Origin: Labrys wisconsinensis
GTDB lineage: Bacteria > Pseudomonadota > Alphaproteobacteria > Rhizobiales > Labraceae
Direction: 5' to 3'
Assembly (NCBI RefSeq): GCF_030814995.1
Contig: NZ_JAUSVX010000026.1
Span: 1 to 64,000 of the forward strand
Length of the DNA stretch: 64,000 nucleotides
Shown piece after piece: positions 34,309 to 44,064 of the stretch. The number at the start of each line of letters is the position of its first letter. The stretch's first letter is position 1. The notes below the pieces were generated by a model. It ran no database searches. It saw nothing but the letters and a program-made list of their open reading frames with translations, and had not been told where the DNA came from. The position numbers were made by a program, and so were the translations under genes.

Positions 34309-36467
34309 CCATCGCCCGCAAGCTCGATCTGGGTCCCCGCAGCCTTCCGGTCGTGACGGCGTCGGAAGCGGCCGAATGCGGCCTGGCCTGCATGGCCATG
34401 GTCGCCCGCTTCCACGGCCACGACATCGACATGAACGCCCTGCGCCAGCGCTATGCGCTGTCGCTGGCCGGCGCCTCGCTGAAGAGCCTGATGGGCATCG
34501 CCGACCAGCTCGGCTTCTCCACCCGCGCCCTCAAGGTCGAGCTCCAGGCGCTGCGCCGGATCAGGCTGCCGGCGATCCTCCATTGGGACCTCAACCATTT
34601 CGTCGTGCTGAAGTCGGTCGGCCGGCGCGGCGTCGTCATCCACGACCCGGCGACGGGGGCACGGACACTGCCCTTCGACGAGGTCTCGCGCCATTTCACC
34701 GGCGTCGCCCTCGAGCTCGCGCGCGCCGAAAGCTTCGAGCCCCTGCACGAGCGCACGCCGATGAAGCTGTCGCGCCTGTGGTCGCGGCTCGACGGCTGGT
34801 GGTCGGCCCTGGCCCAGGTCCTGGTCCTCTCGGCGGCACTGCAGCTCGCCGCCTTCGTCGCGCCGCTGCAGATGCAGCTCGTCGTCGACCAGGCCCTGGC
34901 CGAGGCGGACGGCAACCTCCTGACCGTGATCGCGCTCGGCTTCGGGGCGCTGGTCGTGGTTCAGGCGGGAATCGAGGCGCTGCGCAGCTGGGCGCTGCGC
35001 ATGCTCGGCCATCTCCTCAGCTTCCAGATCACCGGCAACCTGGTGCGCCATCTCCTGCGCCTGCCGAGCGACTTCTTCGAGAAGCGGCACGTCGGCGACA
35101 TCGTCTCGCGGCTCGGCTCGGTCAAGCCGATCCAGGACGCCATCACTCAAGGCGTGGTCGGCACCGTCATCGACGGGGCCATGGCCTCGGTCGCCGCCGT
35201 CGTGCTGTTCTTCTATTCGCCGCTCCTCGGCTTCATCGTGGTCGTGGCCGTGCTGATCAATCTCGCCGTCACCCTGGCTCTGTTCCCGGGCATGCAGCGC
35301 CGGACGCAGGAAGCGATCATCGCCGATGCGAAGGAGCAGTCGCACCTGATGGAGACGGTGCGGGCCGCCACGACGCTGAAGCTCCTCGGCCGGGAGGCGG
35401 TGCGCGAGGGCGCCTGGCGCAACCTCCACGCCGACACCGCCAACGCCAACATCTCGCTCGGGCGCCTGCAGGTGTCGCTCGCCTTCTTCCAGAGCGCGAT
35501 CACCGGCCTTCAGACCGTGCTGGTGATCTACGTCGCCGGCCGGATGATCCTCGCTGGCGAAGGCTTCTCCGTCGGCATGCTCTTCGCCTTCCTCTCCTAC
35601 AGGCAGACCTTCACCGACCGCACCTTCGCCCTCGTCAACCAGATGGTGCAGTTCCGCTTCCTGCGCCTGCATCTCGACCGCCTCTCCGACATCGTGCTGG
35701 CGCCGGCCGAGACCAGGACCGACGCGCCGGGCCTCATCGACGTCAGCGGCAGCATCCGCCTGAAGCAGGTCTCCTTCCGCTACGGCGCCACCGACCCCCT
35801 GGTGCTGGAGGACGTGAACCTCGAGATCGAGCCCGGCGACTACATCGCTATCCAGGGCCCCTCCGGCGGCGGCAAGACGACGCTCCTCAAGCTGCTGCTC
35901 GGGCTCGACCGCCCGACCGACGGGCTGATCGAGCTCGACGGCCAGCCGGCGACGCCCGAGCGCTGGCGCAGCTGGCGCAGCCATGTCGGCGTGGTGGCGC
36001 AGGACGACCGCCTGCTGTCGGGCTCGATCGCCGACAACATCGCCGGCTTCGATCCCGATCTCGACATGCAGAGGGTGGTGGCCGCGGCCATGGCCGCGCA
36101 GATCCACGCCGACATCATGCGTTCGCCCATGCAATACCTGACGCTGGTCGGCGATATGGGCTCGACCCTCTCCGGCGGCCAGCGCCAGCGCGTGCTCCTC
36201 GCCCGCGCCCTCTACCGCCAGCCCAGCATCCTCATCCTCGACGAGGGCACCGCCAATCTCGACGACCGCAACGAGGAGCTCATCGCCGAGCTCCTCGACC
36301 GGATGGCGATCACCCGGATCGTCGTGGCCCATCGCCCCGCCCTGCTGCGCAACGCCCGGCGCATCTTCACCGTCCGCGACCGGCGGCTGTCCGAGGTCTC
36401 GACGTCGGCCAGGGCCGAGCGGCTGACGCCGGTGGTGGTCCAGCGGCAGACCGACGCGCCGGCCTGA
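34305..36467 (+). CDS. C39-peptidase ABC exporter (CvaB/RaxB-like)
   Basis: A 720-residue bacteriocin-type exporter. An N-terminal C39 peptidase (about 10-145) has the full triad C25 (EAAECGLACMAM), H98 (DLNHFVVLK) and D114 (VIHDPATGAR), so it should cut double-glycine leaders on export. Then a six-helix transmembrane domain (about 160-450) and an ATPase with Walker A QGPSGGGKTTLLK, signature [15 protein letters not shown] and Walker B ILILDEGTANLD. ATG 34305 overlaps the HlyD stop as ATGA. No peptide with a GG leader was found within about 1 kb on either side, so the substrate gene is missing or distant. Confidence 0.92.
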   Translation: MTIARKLDLGPRSLPVVTASEAAECGLACMAMVARFHGHDIDMNALRQRYALSLAGASLKSLMGIADQLGFSTRALKVELQALRRIRLPAILHWDLNHFVVLKSVGRRGVVIHDPATGARTLPFDEVSRHFTGVALELARAESFEPLHERTPMKLSRLWSRLDGWWSALAQVLVLSAALQLAAFVAPLQMQLVVDQALAEADGNLLTVIALGFGALVVVQAGIEALRSWALRMLGHLLSFQITGNLVRHLLRLPSDFFEKRHVGDIVSRLGSVKPIQDAITQGVVGTVIDGAMASVAAVVLFFYSPLLGFIVVVAVLINLAVTLALFPGMQRRTQEAIIADAKEQSHLMETVRAATTLKLLGREAVREGAWRNLHADTANANISLGRLQVSLAFFQSAITGLQTVLVIYVAGRMILAGEGFSVGMLFAFLSYRQTFTDRTFALVNQMVQFRFLRLHLDRLSDIVLAPAETRTDAPGLIDVSGSIRLKQVSFRYGATDPLVLEDVNLEIEPGDYIAIQGPSGGGKTTLLKLLLGLDRPTDGLIELDGQPATPERWRSWRSHVGVVAQDDRLLSGSIADNIAGFDPDLDMQRVVAAAMAAQIHADIMRSPMQYLTLVGDMGSTLSGGQRQRVLLARALYRQPSILILDEGTANLDDRNEELIAELLDRMAITRIVVAHRPALLRNARRIFTVRDRRLSEVSTSARAERLTPVVVQRQTDAPA

Positions 36468-36574
36468 TGCCGCGGCGAAGGGGGAAGCGCGGACCGACTT
36501 TTGGCGAAAATTGATCAATTGCTCATAGGGGCGACATATGCTCCAATAGGTCAGGCTTACCTCGTCCAAGAACA

Positions 36575-37552
36575 ATGTCCAACGCCGCCGCCCAATCCAC
36601 CGCGCTCTCCGACACCGAACGGTCCCGGCTCGACGACGCGGCGCGGGCGGGCTGGCTCTATTACATTGCCGGCAACACCCAGGATCAGATCGCCCGCAAG
36701 CTCAACGTGTCGCGGGCGACGGCGCAGCGCCTGGTGTCGCTGTCGCTGCAGGAACGGCTGATCACCTTCCGGCTCGAGCATCCGATCGCCGCCTGCATGG
36801 AGCTGGCGACGCGGCTCGGCGAACGCTTCGGCCTCGGCCACTGCGAGGTGGTGCCGGACGACCGCTCCGGCCAGAGCAGCACGGTGGGCGTGGCCGAGGC
36901 GGCGGCGGCCTTCCTGGAGGCGAAGCTGCGCGATCCGCGGCCGATCATCATCGCGCTCGGCACCGGCCGCACCCTGCGCGCCGCGGTCGAGCAGGTGCCG
37001 CCGATGGACTGCCCCAACCACCAGCTCGTCTCCCTGGTCGGCAACATCTCGCCGGACGGCTCGGCGAGCTCGTTCAACGCCGTGTCGCGCCTGGCCGACC
37101 TGACCAAGGCCCGGCACTTCCCCATGCCGCTGCCGACCTTCGTGGCCTCGGCCGCCGAGCGCGAACAGTTCTTCGGCATCGACGCCGTCCGCCGCCTGCA
37201 CGCGGTGGCGGCGCGGGCCGACATCCGCCTTGTCGGCCTCGGCCAGATCGACCTGGCGGCGCCGCTGCATGTCGACGGCTTCCTGTCGCGCGACGAGGTC
37301 ATCGACCTGATGCGCCGCGGCGCCGTCGGCGAGATCACCGCCTGGGCGATGGACGCGGAGGGCAACGTCATCGAGGGCGGCATGAACGAGCGCGTCACCA
37401 GCGTCCGCCTCGCCGTGCCCGAGGAGGGGCTCGCCGTCGGCGTCGCCACCGGCACGGCCAAGGTCCCCGCCATCCGCGCCGCCCTGCGCGGGCGCCATCT
37501 CAACGGCCTGATCACCAACGAGATGACGGCCAAGGCCCTGCTCGAGCCCTGA
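36575..37552 (+). CDS. SorC-family sugar/polyol-responsive regulator (SmoC-like)
   Basis: A 325-residue SorC/DeoR-type regulator: an N-terminal helix-turn-helix (LYYIAGNTQDQIARKLNVSRATAQRLVSLSLQERLI, about 28-63) and a sugar-phosphate-binding domain with IIIALGTGRTLRAAVEQ (near 125) and the late VGVATGTAKVPAIRAAL. It lies directly upstream of a SmoEFGK-like polyol importer on the same strand. Probable sites are the GAGCATAT/TGAGC elements at 37666-37700. A related CATATGCTC half-site (about 36534-36542) precedes its own start, suggesting autoregulation. Confidence 0.88.
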   Translation: MSNAAAQSTALSDTERSRLDDAARAGWLYYIAGNTQDQIARKLNVSRATAQRLVSLSLQERLITFRLEHPIAACMELATRLGERFGLGHCEVVPDDRSGQSSTVGVAEAAAAFLEAKLRDPRPIIIALGTGRTLRAAVEQVPPMDCPNHQLVSLVGNISPDGSASSFNAVSRLADLTKARHFPMPLPTFVASAAEREQFFGIDAVRRLHAVAARADIRLVGLGQIDLAAPLHVDGFLSRDEVIDLMRRGAVGEITAWAMDAEGNVIEGGMNERVTSVRLAVPEEGLAVGVATGTAKVPAIRAALRGRHLNGLITNEMTAKALLEP

Positions 37553-37665
37553 GCGGCCCCGGGCCGGCGACGCGGCGCCCGCGCTTCTGCGATGCCTCTG
37601 CGGCAACCCGCCGTTCTTGCCGCAGCGCAGCAACGATTGACCATTGACAGCGACGGGCGAGAATG

Positions 37666-37700
37666 TGAGCATCCGCTCAGCATGAGAGCATATACTCATG
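37666..37700. promoter_or_regulatory. probable SorC operator pair upstream of the polyol importer
   Basis: Two adjacent dyads: TGAGC-ATCC-GCTCA (37666-37679) and CATGAG-AGCATATA-CTCATG (37681-37700), ending 15 bp before the binding-protein ATG. A TTGACA hexamer lies at 37644-37649. The dyads occupy the space where RNA polymerase would bind or start, so either repression or activation is possible. Confidence 0.5.
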
Positions 37701-37715
37701 TCTTGGGAGGACAGA

Positions 37716-39026
37716 ATGAGACATTTGTTCGGCGCGCTCATGGGGGCCGCCTGCCTGTTCACCGCCTCGGGCGCCCTGGCCGAGACGCTGACCATCGCCA
37801 CGGTCAACAATGGCGACATGATCCGCATGCAGGGCCTGACCGACGACTTCACCAAGGCCAACCCCGGCATCGAGCTGAAATGGGTGACGCTGGAGGAGAA
37901 CGTCCTGCGCCAGAAGGTCACGACCGACATCGCGACCAAGGGCGGCCAGTTCGACATCCTGACCATCGGCACCTACGAGGTGCCGATCTGGGCCAAGAAG
38001 GGCTGGCTGGTGCCGCTCGACAATCTCGGCGCCGACTACGACGTCGACGACCTGCTTCCGGCGATCCGCTCCGGCCTCTCCGTCGACGGCAAGCTCTATG
38101 CCGCGCCGTTCTACGGCGAATCGTCGATGACGATGTACCGCAAGGACCTGTTCGAGAAGGCCGGGCTGACCATGCCCGAGAAGCCGACCTGGGACTTCAT
38201 CATCGACGCGGCCAAGAAGCTGACCGACAAGGCCGGCGGCACCTACGGCATCTGCCTGCGCGGCAAGCCGGGCTGGGGCGAGAACATGGCCATCCTCACG
38301 GTGACGGCCAACTCCTTCGGCGCGCGCTGGTTCGACGAGAAGTGGCATCCGACCTTCGACGGGCCGGAATGGAAGGACATGCTGACCACCTACGTCAACC
38401 TGATGAAGGAAGCCGGCCCGCCCGGCGCCACCTCCAACGGCTTCAACGAGAACCTCGCCCTGTTCAACTCGGGCAAGTGCGCGATGTGGATCGACGCCAC
38501 GGTCGCCGCCGGCTTCGTCACCGATCCCAAGGAATCGAAGGTGGCCGACAAGGTCGGCTTCGCCCTCGCGCCGAACAAGGGCCTCGGCAAGAGCGCTAAC
38601 TGGCTGTGGGCCTGGTCGCTGGCCATTCCCGCCAGCACCCAGAAGACCGAGGCGGCCGAGAAGTTCGTCGCCTGGGCGACCAGCAAGCACTACACCGAGT
38701 TGGTGGCCTCGAAGGAGGGCTGGGCGCACGTGCCTCCGGGCACCCGCAAGTCGCTCTATGAGAACCCGCAATATCTGGAGGCCGCGCCCTTCGCCAAGCT
38801 GGTGCTCGAGTCCATCAACATCGCCGACCCGCAGCATCCGACCGTCAAGCCGGTGCCCTATGTCGGCGTGCAGTTCGTCGCCATTCCCGAGTTCCAGGGC
38901 CTCGGCACCCAGGTCGGCCAGCAATTCGCCGCGGCGCTCTCCGGCGCCTCCACGGTCGATGCCGCCCTCGACGCGGCCCAGCGCTCGACCGAGCGCGAGA
39001 TGAAGCGCGCCGGCTACATCAAGTAG
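37716..39026 (+). CDS. polyol ABC transporter binding protein (SmoE-like)
   Basis: A 436-residue CUT1 periplasmic binding protein for sugar alcohols (sorbitol/mannitol type). Signal peptide 1-22 (ends TASGALA). Mature features: ETLTIATVNNGDMIRMQGL, FDILTIGTYEVPIWAKKGWL near 85, and LWAWSLAIPASTQKTEAAEKFVAWATS near 300. ATG 37716 follows TTGGGAGGACAGA, a strong ribosome site, so it was chosen over ATG 37698. It is followed by a very stable hairpin before the permease genes, a common way to keep binding-protein mRNA in excess. Confidence 0.9.
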   Translation: MRHLFGALMGAACLFTASGALAETLTIATVNNGDMIRMQGLTDDFTKANPGIELKWVTLEENVLRQKVTTDIATKGGQFDILTIGTYEVPIWAKKGWLVPLDNLGADYDVDDLLPAIRSGLSVDGKLYAAPFYGESSMTMYRKDLFEKAGLTMPEKPTWDFIIDAAKKLTDKAGGTYGICLRGKPGWGENMAILTVTANSFGARWFDEKWHPTFDGPEWKDMLTTYVNLMKEAGPPGATSNGFNENLALFNSGKCAMWIDATVAAGFVTDPKESKVADKVGFALAPNKGLGKSANWLWAWSLAIPASTQKTEAAEKFVAWATSKHYTELVASKEGWAHVPPGTRKSLYENPQYLEAAPFAKLVLESINIADPQHPTVKPVPYVGVQFVAIPEFQGLGTQVGQQFAAALSGASTVDAALDAAQRSTEREMKRAGYIK

Positions 39027-39038
39027 ACCTCCCAAGGC

Positions 39039-39064
39039 GTGGCGGCCGGTTCGCCGGCCGCCAC
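39039..39064. terminator. stable TTCG-loop hairpin after the binding-protein gene
   Basis: Perfect 11-bp stem GTGGCGGCCGG / CCGGCCGCCAC closed by a TTCG tetraloop, 12 bp after the binding-protein stop. There is no U-run, so it more likely blocks 3-prime exonucleases or partly attenuates than terminates. The rest of the 304-bp gap (39065-39330) shows no gene or repeat. Confidence 0.55.
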
Positions 39065-39330
39065 CGACCCACCTGCCATCCGGCCCGGCACGGACCGGAT
39101 GGCCCTTCCGGCACCCACTCGCTCCCCTGCCCGCAAGGCCGCCGCATGCCGCGGCCCGAAGCCCGCTTTTCCGGGGACGAAGCCCGTCGCGCGCTGGACG
39201 CGTCGGCCCGTCTGACGGACGATGGCTTCTCCCGGGGAGGGAACGCCGGATCGCAGGCAGGCCCCGCAGAGGGCTGCCGACGGCATCATCAACGCCCCGC
39301 CTGACGGCGGCCATCGAGGAGGAAGCGGGC

Positions 39331-40203
39331 ATGGCGACGCAGCAGACCCATACGCTCGGACGCATCCTGATCTCGCCCGCGGTTGCCCTGCTCCTGTTCA
39401 TCTCGCTGGTGCCGCTGGCAGCGACGATCTACTTCTCCTTCCTCAACTACAACCTGCTCGATCCGACCACCCAGGGCTGGGCCGGCTTCGACAACTACAC
39501 CTATTTCCTCACCGACCCGGCCTTCCTCACCTCGCTCGTCAACACGCTGGTGCTGGTCGGCTCGGTGCTGGTCATCACCGTGGTGCTCGGCACGCTGGTG
39601 GCGCTCCTGATGGACCAGCAGGTCATCGGCCTCAACATCGTGCGCCTGCTGGTGATCTCGCCCTTCTTCATCATGCCGACGGTGAGCGCGCTGGTGTGGA
39701 AGAACCTGCTGATGCACCCCGTCTCGGGCCTGTTCGCCTGGATCGCCACCTCGCTCGGCTTCCAGCCGATCGACTGGTTCGCCAACGCGCCGCTGACCGC
39801 GATCATCCTGATCGTCTCCTGGCAATGGCTGCCCTTCGCCGCGCTGATCCTCCTGACCGCTTTGCAATCGCTCGACAGCGAGCAGAAGGAGGCGGCCGAG
39901 ATGGACGGGGCCCGCGCCCTCTCCACCTTCATCTACATCACGCTGCCGCACCTCGCCCGACCGATCACGGTGGTGATCCTGATCGAGACGATCTTCCTGC
40001 TCACCGTCTTCGCCGAGATCTTCGTCACCACGGGCGGCGGCCCCGGCCTGCAGACCACCAACCTCGCCTTCCTGATCTATTCGGAGGCGCTCCTGCAATA
40101 CGATGTCGGCGGCGCCTCGGCCGGCGGCCTGGTTGCGGTGGTGCTCGCCAACATCGTCTCGATCTTCCTCGTGCGCCTCGTCGGCAAGAACCTGGACGCC
40201 TGA
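39331..40203 (+). CDS. polyol ABC transporter permease (SmoF-like)
   Basis: A 290-residue MalF-type permease with six hydrophobic segments (first [25 protein letters not shown], about 12-36). The EAA loop reads [28 protein letters not shown] near residue 190. ATG 39331 follows GAGGAGGAAGCGGGC. It is separated from the second permease by 3 bp. Together with 40207-41037 it forms the membrane channel for the polyol captured by the protein at 37716-39026. Confidence 0.9.
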   Translation: MATQQTHTLGRILISPAVALLLFISLVPLAATIYFSFLNYNLLDPTTQGWAGFDNYTYFLTDPAFLTSLVNTLVLVGSVLVITVVLGTLVALLMDQQVIGLNIVRLLVISPFFIMPTVSALVWKNLLMHPVSGLFAWIATSLGFQPIDWFANAPLTAIILIVSWQWLPFAALILLTALQSLDSEQKEAAEMDGARALSTFIYITLPHLARPITVVILIETIFLLTVFAEIFVTTGGGPGLQTTNLAFLIYSEALLQYDVGGASAGGLVAVVLANIVSIFLVRLVGKNLDA

Positions 40204-40206
40204 ACC

Positions 40207-41037
40207 ATGGCCCGCGCAATCAGCCCCGCCCGCAGGGCGATCACCACGGCAGCCGCCTGGATCGTCGCTCTGATCATCGCCTTCCCGATCATCTGGATGG
40301 TGGAGACCAGCTTCAAGACCGAGCTGGAAGCCTTCTCGCTGCCGCCGAAGTTCCTGTTCTTCCAGTGGACGACGGAGAATTACGGCATCGTCCAGCAGCG
40401 CAGCGACTATTTCCACCATGCCTGGAACTCGCTGGTCATCGCCGGCGGCTCGGTGCTGCTCGCGCTCGCCATCGCCATCCCCGCGGCCTGGTCGATGGCC
40501 TTCGCGCCGACCGAGCGCACCCGCGGCACGCTTTTGTGGATGCTCTCCACCAAGATGATGCCGCCGGTCGGCGTGATGGTGCCGGTCTACCTGTTCTTCC
40601 GCGACTGGGGCCTGCTCGACACCCAGATCGGCCTGATCGGCCTGCTCTGCCTCGGCAACCTGCCGATCGTGGTGTGGATGCTGTTCACCTATTTCAAGGA
40701 GATCCCCAAGGACATCCTCGAAGCCGCGCGCATGGACGGCGCCACCATCGGCAAGGAGCTCTTCTACGTGCTGACGCCGATGGCGGTGCCGGGCATCGCC
40801 TCGACCCTGCTCCTCAACTTCATCCTGGCCTGGAACGAGGCCTTCTGGACGCTGGCGCTCACCACCTCCAAGGCGGCGCCGCTCACCGTGTTCATCGCCT
40901 CCTATTCCAGCCCCGAGGGCCTGTTCTGGGCCAAGCTCTCGGCCGCCTCCACCCTCGCCATCGCGCCGATCCTGGTCCTCGGCTGGTTCAGCCAGAAGCA
41001 GCTCGTGCGCGGCCTCACCTTCGGCGCCGTCAAGTAA
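40207..41037 (+). CDS. polyol ABC transporter permease (SmoG-like)
   Basis: A 276-residue MalG-type permease with six membrane segments (first [23 protein letters not shown]). The EAA loop is [28 protein letters not shown] near residue 178, docking to the ATPase at 41049-42056. It starts 3 bp after the stop of SmoF-like and ends 11 bp before the ATPase start, so the three are cotranscribed. Confidence 0.9.
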   Translation: MARAISPARRAITTAAAWIVALIIAFPIIWMVETSFKTELEAFSLPPKFLFFQWTTENYGIVQQRSDYFHHAWNSLVIAGGSVLLALAIAIPAAWSMAFAPTERTRGTLLWMLSTKMMPPVGVMVPVYLFFRDWGLLDTQIGLIGLLCLGNLPIVVWMLFTYFKEIPKDILEAARMDGATIGKELFYVLTPMAVPGIASTLLLNFILAWNEAFWTLALTTSKAAPLTVFIASYSSPEGLFWAKLSAASTLAIAPILVLGWFSQKQLVRGLTFGAVK

Positions 41038-41048
41038 AGGGGTCCGTC

Positions 41049-42056
<1,008 letters not shown>

Positions 42057-42108
42057 GCCGCGGCGCCGACGGCTTCCCCCGTTCAAGACACGCAGTCAGG
42101 AGGTTTCC

Positions 42109-42882
42109 ATGTATCTCGACAAGTTCCGGCTCGACGGCCGCGTCGCCCTGGTGACCGGCGGCGGCCGCGGCATCGGCGCGGCCTGTGTCGAGGCTCTCGC
42201 CGAGGCCGGCGCCAAGCTCGTCATCGCCGACTTCGACGCCAAGGTGGCCGAGGAGGGCCGGGACGGCCTGCGCAAGAAGGGCCTGGACGCCGAGATCGCG
42301 CTGATGGACGTGACCAAGCCGGCCCAGGTGACCGAGGTGGCCGATGCCGTCGTCGCCAGGCACGGCAAGATCGACGTGCTCGTCAACAATGCCGGCATCG
42401 CCCGCTCCGAGACCCCGGCCGAGACCGTCACCGACGAGCACTGGCTCAACGTCATCGACGTCAACCTCAACGGCGTGTTCTGGTGCTGCCGCGCCTTCGG
42501 CAAGCACATGCTCGAGAAGAAGTCCGGCTCGATCGTCAATATCGGCTCGATGTCCGGCTTCATCGTCAACAAGCCGCAGGAGCAGAGCTACTACAACGCC
42601 TCCAAGGCCGGCGTGCACCACCTGACCAAGTCGCTGGCGGCCGAATGGGGCGCGCGCGGCGTGCGCGTCAACGCCGTGGCGCCGACCTACATCAACACGC
42701 CGCTGACCGCCTTCGCCAAGTCCAACAAGGCGATGTACGACGTCTGGATGGACTATACGCCGATGGGCCGCATGGGCGAGGTCGACGAGATCGCCTCGGT
42801 CGTGCTGTTCCTCGCCTCCGACGCCGCCAGCCTGCTCACCGGCTCGATCGTGCTGGCGGACGGCGGCTATACCTGCTGGTGA
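42109..42882 (+). CDS. SDR polyol dehydrogenase (xylitol/galactitol type)
   Basis: A 257-residue short-chain dehydrogenase/reductase. Seen: cofactor motif TGGGRGIG (near 17) with D at the end of strand beta-2 (IADFDAK), which favours NAD; NNAG (near 93); catalytic serine in IGSMSGFIVNKPQ; YxxxK as YYNASKAG; and the C-terminal TGSIVLADGGYTCW. The GSMSG.IVN.PQ and WMDYTPMGR..E.DEI patterns are shared with galactitol and xylitol dehydrogenases. As the last gene of the importer operon it should oxidise the imported polyol to a ketose. Exact polyol not determinable. Confidence 0.88.
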   Translation: MYLDKFRLDGRVALVTGGGRGIGAACVEALAEAGAKLVIADFDAKVAEEGRDGLRKKGLDAEIALMDVTKPAQVTEVADAVVARHGKIDVLVNNAGIARSETPAETVTDEHWLNVIDVNLNGVFWCCRAFGKHMLEKKSGSIVNIGSMSGFIVNKPQEQSYYNASKAGVHHLTKSLAAEWGARGVRVNAVAPTYINTPLTAFAKSNKAMYDVWMDYTPMGRMGEVDEIASVVLFLASDAASLLTGSIVLADGGYTCW

Positions 42883-42893
42883 CATCAGCAAAG

Positions 42894-42920
42894 CCATGGG
42901 CGGGCATCGTCCGCCCATGG
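42894..42920. terminator. hairpin after the polyol operon
   Basis: CCATGGGCGG-GCATCGT-CCGCCCATGG, a 10-bp stem, 11 bp after the dehydrogenase stop. The arms resemble half of a family 1 repeat, so it may be a degenerate copy serving as the operon end. Confidence 0.5.
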
Positions 42921-43012
42921 CACCAGGCACCCTGTGCCGACGCTGAAGGGGGAAACGGCTGTATTGCAATTTGCACTACACTCGTCTACATGTGTGTGCG
43001 AGGGAGGCGCGG

Positions 43013-43312
43013 ATGGCCGCCAACGCCGAACGCAAGGAATACCCGATCTCGATGCGTCTTCCGGAGGCGGACATCGCGATCATCGACCGCGCTGCCGGCC
43101 TGCGCGGACGATCGCGCACGGAGTTCGTGCGCGAGGCGGCCGTTCGGGCCGCCGAGGATGTCCTGATGGAAAACCGGCCCATCCGCATGGGCGCCGAGGC
43201 ATTCGCGCACTTCATGGCCGCGCTCTCCGGGCCGGCGGAGCCGATCCCCGAACTGGTCGAGCTCGCCAGGCGTCCCGCCCCATGGGAGCCGGGCTACGTC
43301 GCAAAGCGCTGA
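43013..43312 (+). CDS. TacA-type (DUF1778) antitoxin
   Basis: A 99-residue DUF1778 antitoxin. The N-terminal ribbon-helix-helix (RKEYPISMRLPEADIAIIDRAAGLRGRSRTEFVREAAVRAAED) binds operator DNA; the C-terminal tail (AFAHFMAALSGPAEPIPELVELARRP) wraps the acetyltransferase toxin. ATG 43013 was chosen after GAGGGAGGCGCGG; the upstream in-frame ATG at 42971 adds non-family residues and lies in the likely operator. The AT-rich segment 42960-43000 with TTGCACTACAC and GTGTGTGCGA half-elements is a candidate autoregulatory site. The toxin starts 4 bp downstream. Confidence 0.88.
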   Translation: MAANAERKEYPISMRLPEADIAIIDRAAGLRGRSRTEFVREAAVRAAEDVLMENRPIRMGAEAFAHFMAALSGPAEPIPELVELARRPAPWEPGYVAKR

Positions 43313-43315
43313 GTC

Positions 43316-43825
43316 TTGGCCCTCTGCGTACCCGAACCGCTGACCGCGGCCCATGATGTCTCCGCGTTCGGCTGCGGCAAGCCGAGCCTCGATCATTGGC
43401 TCAAGACCCGGGCGCTCTCCAACCAGGAGAAGGGCTTCACCGCGGTGCTCGTCGTTCACGATGCCGGCAGCGTCGTCGGCTTCTATGGTCTTGCGCCGAC
43501 CGCCGTCGTTCCATCCGTCCTGCCCCGGTCCATCCGCACCGGCCAGCCCCCCGATCCCGTGCCCTGCCTCCTCCTCGGCCAGCTCGCCACCGATCTCGGC
43601 TGGACGGGGCGGGGCGTCGGCACCGGCCTGCTGAAGCACGCGCTCGAGCGCTGCGTCCACGCCGCCACGCTCGTCGGCGGCCGCGCCCTGATGGTCAATG
43701 CCGTCGACGCAGAGGCCGCGGGATTCTGGCAGCGGCGCGGCTTCCTGCCGTCGAAGGACGACCCGCTCGTCCTGTTCCGCTCGATCGCAGCGATTGCCGC
43801 CTCGATCGCCGAAGCCAGGCGCTGA
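43316..43825 (+). CDS. TacT-type GNAT toxin
   Basis: A 169-residue GNAT acetyltransferase of the TacT family, which blocks translation by acetylating charged tRNA. Seen: the CGKPSLDHWLKTRAL start typical of these toxins, VVGFYGLAPTAV, and the acetyl-CoA motif LATDLGWTGRGVGTGLLKHAL. In the C-terminal motif the usual FYxxxGF tyrosine position reads FWQRRGF, so the residue often described as the general acid may be tryptophan here; activity could be altered. Start is TTG 43316, 4 bp after the antitoxin stop, as is common in these pairs. Confidence 0.86.
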   Translation: MALCVPEPLTAAHDVSAFGCGKPSLDHWLKTRALSNQEKGFTAVLVVHDAGSVVGFYGLAPTAVVPSVLPRSIRTGQPPDPVPCLLLGQLATDLGWTGRGVGTGLLKHALERCVHAATLVGGRALMVNAVDAEAAGFWQRRGFLPSKDDPLVLFRSIAAIAASIAEARR

Positions 43826-43883
43826 GGTGTTCTGCGATTTGGCGGACTCGCCAAGGCTGGCAAGGACGTGTCGAGACAAGGAG

Positions 43884-43926
43884 CTGGAGCAAAGCACCGT
43901 TTCCGCCCAGACGCGCTTTGCTCCAG
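43884..43926. terminator. long hairpin between convergent genes
   Basis: Perfect 12-bp stem CTGGAGCAAAGC / GCTTTGCTCCAG with a 19-nt loop, between the GNAT toxin gene (rightward) and the GGDEF gene (leftward). Probably a bidirectional terminator or a small repeat; no U-run is visible. The rest of 43927-44064 shows nothing recognisable. Confidence 0.45.
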
Positions 43927-44064
43927 GGATGCGCATCGCCGTCCCCTCGTGGAACGGCCTGCGAGGGGGGCGTTCGCATCTCCGCCGTCCGAGCCTCAGT
44001 CCGCACACCACCGGATCCTGACCGGCTCAAGTCCCGGCGTGCCAACCGCCGGAGCGGACGAGCC

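Noticed and set aside
36467-36514. 15-codon frame overlapping the C39 exporter stop as a possible peptide substrate
   Set aside because: Too short, basic, no leader and no GG site; likely chance.
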